Program-made: the position numbers and the translations under genes
Part shown: positions 36,257 through 37,289 of the stretch, piece by piece
How the letters are laid out: the number at the start of each line of letters is the position of its first letter
How positions within the stretch are numbered: position 1 is the first letter of the stretch
Assembly (NCBI GenBank): GCA_021372005.1
Contig: JAJFVC010000028.1
Span: 1 to 37,289 of the forward strand
Direction: 5' to 3'
Source: Planctomycetaceae bacterium
GTDB taxonomy: Bacteria > Planctomycetota > Planctomycetia > Pirellulales > Thermoguttaceae
Length of the DNA: 37,289 nt
The notes under the pieces: generated by a model
The model's database searches: none
What the model was told of the DNA's origin: nothing
What the model saw: only the letters and a program-made list of their open reading frames with translations

Positions 36257-36601
36257 ATGTTGCGAAGACACCCCTTAGGTGGCGTTTTTGGCTATTTCAC
36301 CCTCTGGCGCAACGCGCGGTTGGTCGAACAAGCGGCCAGCCAGATCGTCGATCAATGCCGTGACGATCTTTGGCAGCGGATGCGTCAGCCTGCGGCCACG
36401 ATGAGTCCCCCTGAGATTAGGGGTTATGTGCGTGCGCTGGCCATGGGCGTGGTTTGCGAGCAGTTGAGCCGTGAGAATCAGCTGAAGCCGGCCTTGCGAG
36501 GTCGGGTGGCGGAAGCGGCGGTCGATCAACTGATCGGGCTGGTGGTGCACGGCGCGCTGAGCGGCGCGTTGCCAGCCAAGCCGGCGACGATGGCCGCCTA
36601 A
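36257..36601 (+). CDS. Hypothetical 114-residue protein
   Basis: The ATG at 36257 opens a 114-codon frame beginning MLRRHPLGGVFGYFTLWRNA, rich in helices and charged residues (AASQIVDQCRDDLWQRM, EQLSRENQLKPALRG, VAEAAVDQLIGLV). It has no signal peptide, no clear membrane segment and only a basic N-terminus. The frame is open upstream to 35924, but similarity cannot be judged, so the start is uncertain; there is no good ribosome site. No family is recognised. It lies upstream of gnd with a terminator between. Confidence 0.5.
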   Translation: MLRRHPLGGVFGYFTLWRNARLVEQAASQIVDQCRDDLWQRMRQPAATMSPPEIRGYVRALAMGVVCEQLSRENQLKPALRGRVAEAAVDQLIGLVVHGALSGALPAKPATMAA

Positions 36602-36730
36602 CGGTGGCGCGATTGGGCGGGCGGCGTGGCGGTTTTTTCGGAATCAGCGGCCATTCTTGCGCAAAACGCCCCTTCTTGCAATATCCTGTTCCAGCGAATA
36701 GGATGGAATCCTTTCGTATGGTGAAATTTT

Positions 36731-36750
36731 GCGGCATTTTTGCCGCTTTT
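36731..36750 (+). terminator. Intrinsic terminator
   Basis: A perfect hairpin, GCGGCA with loop TTTT and TGCCGC, followed by TTTT, lies 130 bp after the hypothetical gene and 36 bp before gnd. The reverse strand also shows a T-run after the hairpin, so it could act in both directions. Confidence 0.75.
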
Positions 36751-36785
36751 CCCGCAACCTACCCCCTAACCAAAAAACTATCATA

Positions 36786-37289
36786 ATGGCACAACTCTGT
36801 GATATTGGCCTGATCGGCTTGGCCGTGATGGGCGAGAATCTCGCATTGAACATCGAAAGTCGTGGGTTCCGCATTGCGGTGTTCAATCGCACCACGAGCA
36901 AAGTGGACGAATTGATGGCCGGTCGAGCGAAGGGCAAGAACTTCGTGGGTTGCCACTCATTGGAGGAGTTGGTGGCCAGTTTGGCGGCCCCCCGCAAGGT
37001 TATGTTGATGGTCAAAGCCGGCGCGGCGGTCGATGAGTTCATCGAAAAGTTGATTCCGCTGCTTTCGCCCGGCGACGTGATCATCGACGGCGGCAACACC
37101 CACTTCACCGAAACCGAACGACGCACTCAGTATGTCGAGTCGAAGGGGCTGCTTTACATCGGCACGGGCGTCTCCGGCGGCGAAGAGGGGGCGTTGAAGG
37201 GCCCGAGCATGATGCCCGGCGGAAGCGACGCGGCCTGGCCGCTGGTCAAGCCGATCTTTCAGGCGATCTGCGCCAAGGTCGGTCCGAAC
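36786..37289 (+). CDS. gnd: 6-phosphogluconate dehydrogenase, 5' part
   Basis: The reading frame runs off the right edge after 168 codons. It encodes the N-terminal Rossmann domain: MAQLCDIGLIGLAVMGENLA with the NADP-binding glycines, FNRTTSKVDEL, DGGNTHFTET and the substrate motif GVSGGEEGALKGPSMMPGG. The enzyme oxidatively decarboxylates 6-phosphogluconate to ribulose-5-P in the oxidative pentose phosphate pathway. No ribosome site is evident before ATG 36786 (upstream AACCAAAAAACTATCATA). A strong terminator lies just before it, so it has its own promoter. The C-terminal domain cannot be checked. Confidence 0.95.
   Translation, partial: MAQLCDIGLIGLAVMGENLALNIESRGFRIAVFNRTTSKVDELMAGRAKGKNFVGCHSLEELVASLAAPRKVMLMVKAGAAVDEFIEKLIPLLSPGDVIIDGGNTHFTETERRTQYVESKGLLYIGTGVSGGEEGALKGPSMMPGGSDAAWPLVKPIFQAICAKVGPN

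Overview
The window reads like a chromosomal segment of a GC-rich, Gram-negative-type bacterium, most likely a planctomycete. That assignment is inferred from gene style: a secreted PA14-like/PKD/TPR protein divergent from a MoxR ATPase, a two-step 2-keto-3-deoxygluconate kinase type, and short dispersed palindromes. No rRNA or other taxonomic marker is present.

Region A (1-792) starts inside a minus-strand gene that looks like the 5' end of an IS66-type transposase, followed by about 650 bp with no convincing gene. Region B (793-22795) is the heart of the window: fourteen genes, all on the plus strand and tightly packed, several with ATGA overlaps. They encode a plasma-membrane-type H+-ATPase, a PPK2 polyphosphate kinase, a PGAM-superfamily phosphatase, acetate kinase, phosphoketolase, glycogen phosphorylase, phosphoglucomutase, transaldolase, glucose-6-phosphate isomerase, class I fructose-bisphosphate aldolase, ribulose-phosphate 3-epimerase, ribose-5-phosphate isomerase B, transketolase, and a glycogen debranching enzyme with a STAS domain fused to its N-terminus. 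Together they form a nearly self-contained route from glycogen to glucose-1-P, glucose-6-P and fructose-6-P, then through a phosphoketolase/transaldolase/transketolase cycle to acetyl phosphate, acetate and ATP, without NAD(P)+ reduction. With the aldolase and a suitable bisphosphatase the set approaches the cyclic 'non-oxidative glycolysis' scheme. Triose-phosphate isomerase is not in the window.

Region C (22796-23557) is a scar: a frameshifted small membrane-protein ORF, a minus-strand fragment resembling an anaerobic sulfatase-maturating enzyme, and a 3' half of a tRNA-Leu(UAG) followed by a strong hairpin. The tRNA fragment is oriented as expected for the far attachment site of an island lying to its left, so the whole metabolic cluster may be a tRNA-Leu-integrated genomic island.

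Region D (23558-27795) holds a C_GCAxxG_C_C protein, a metallo-beta-lactamase-fold protein, a membrane histidine kinase (minus) and an AzgA-like purine permease. Region E (27796-29291) is an AT-richer, repeat-rich accessory patch with a four-helix membrane protein lying between two copies of a repeat; one copy encodes an intact 45-residue ORF with a good ribosome binding site and the other a truncated version. Region F (29292-37289) holds two secreted proteins (minus), a MoxR ATPase, a nitroreductase, exodeoxyribonuclease III, a PfkB sugar kinase (minus), a 114-residue unknown protein, an intrinsic terminator, and the first 168 codons of 6-phosphogluconate dehydrogenase running off the right edge.
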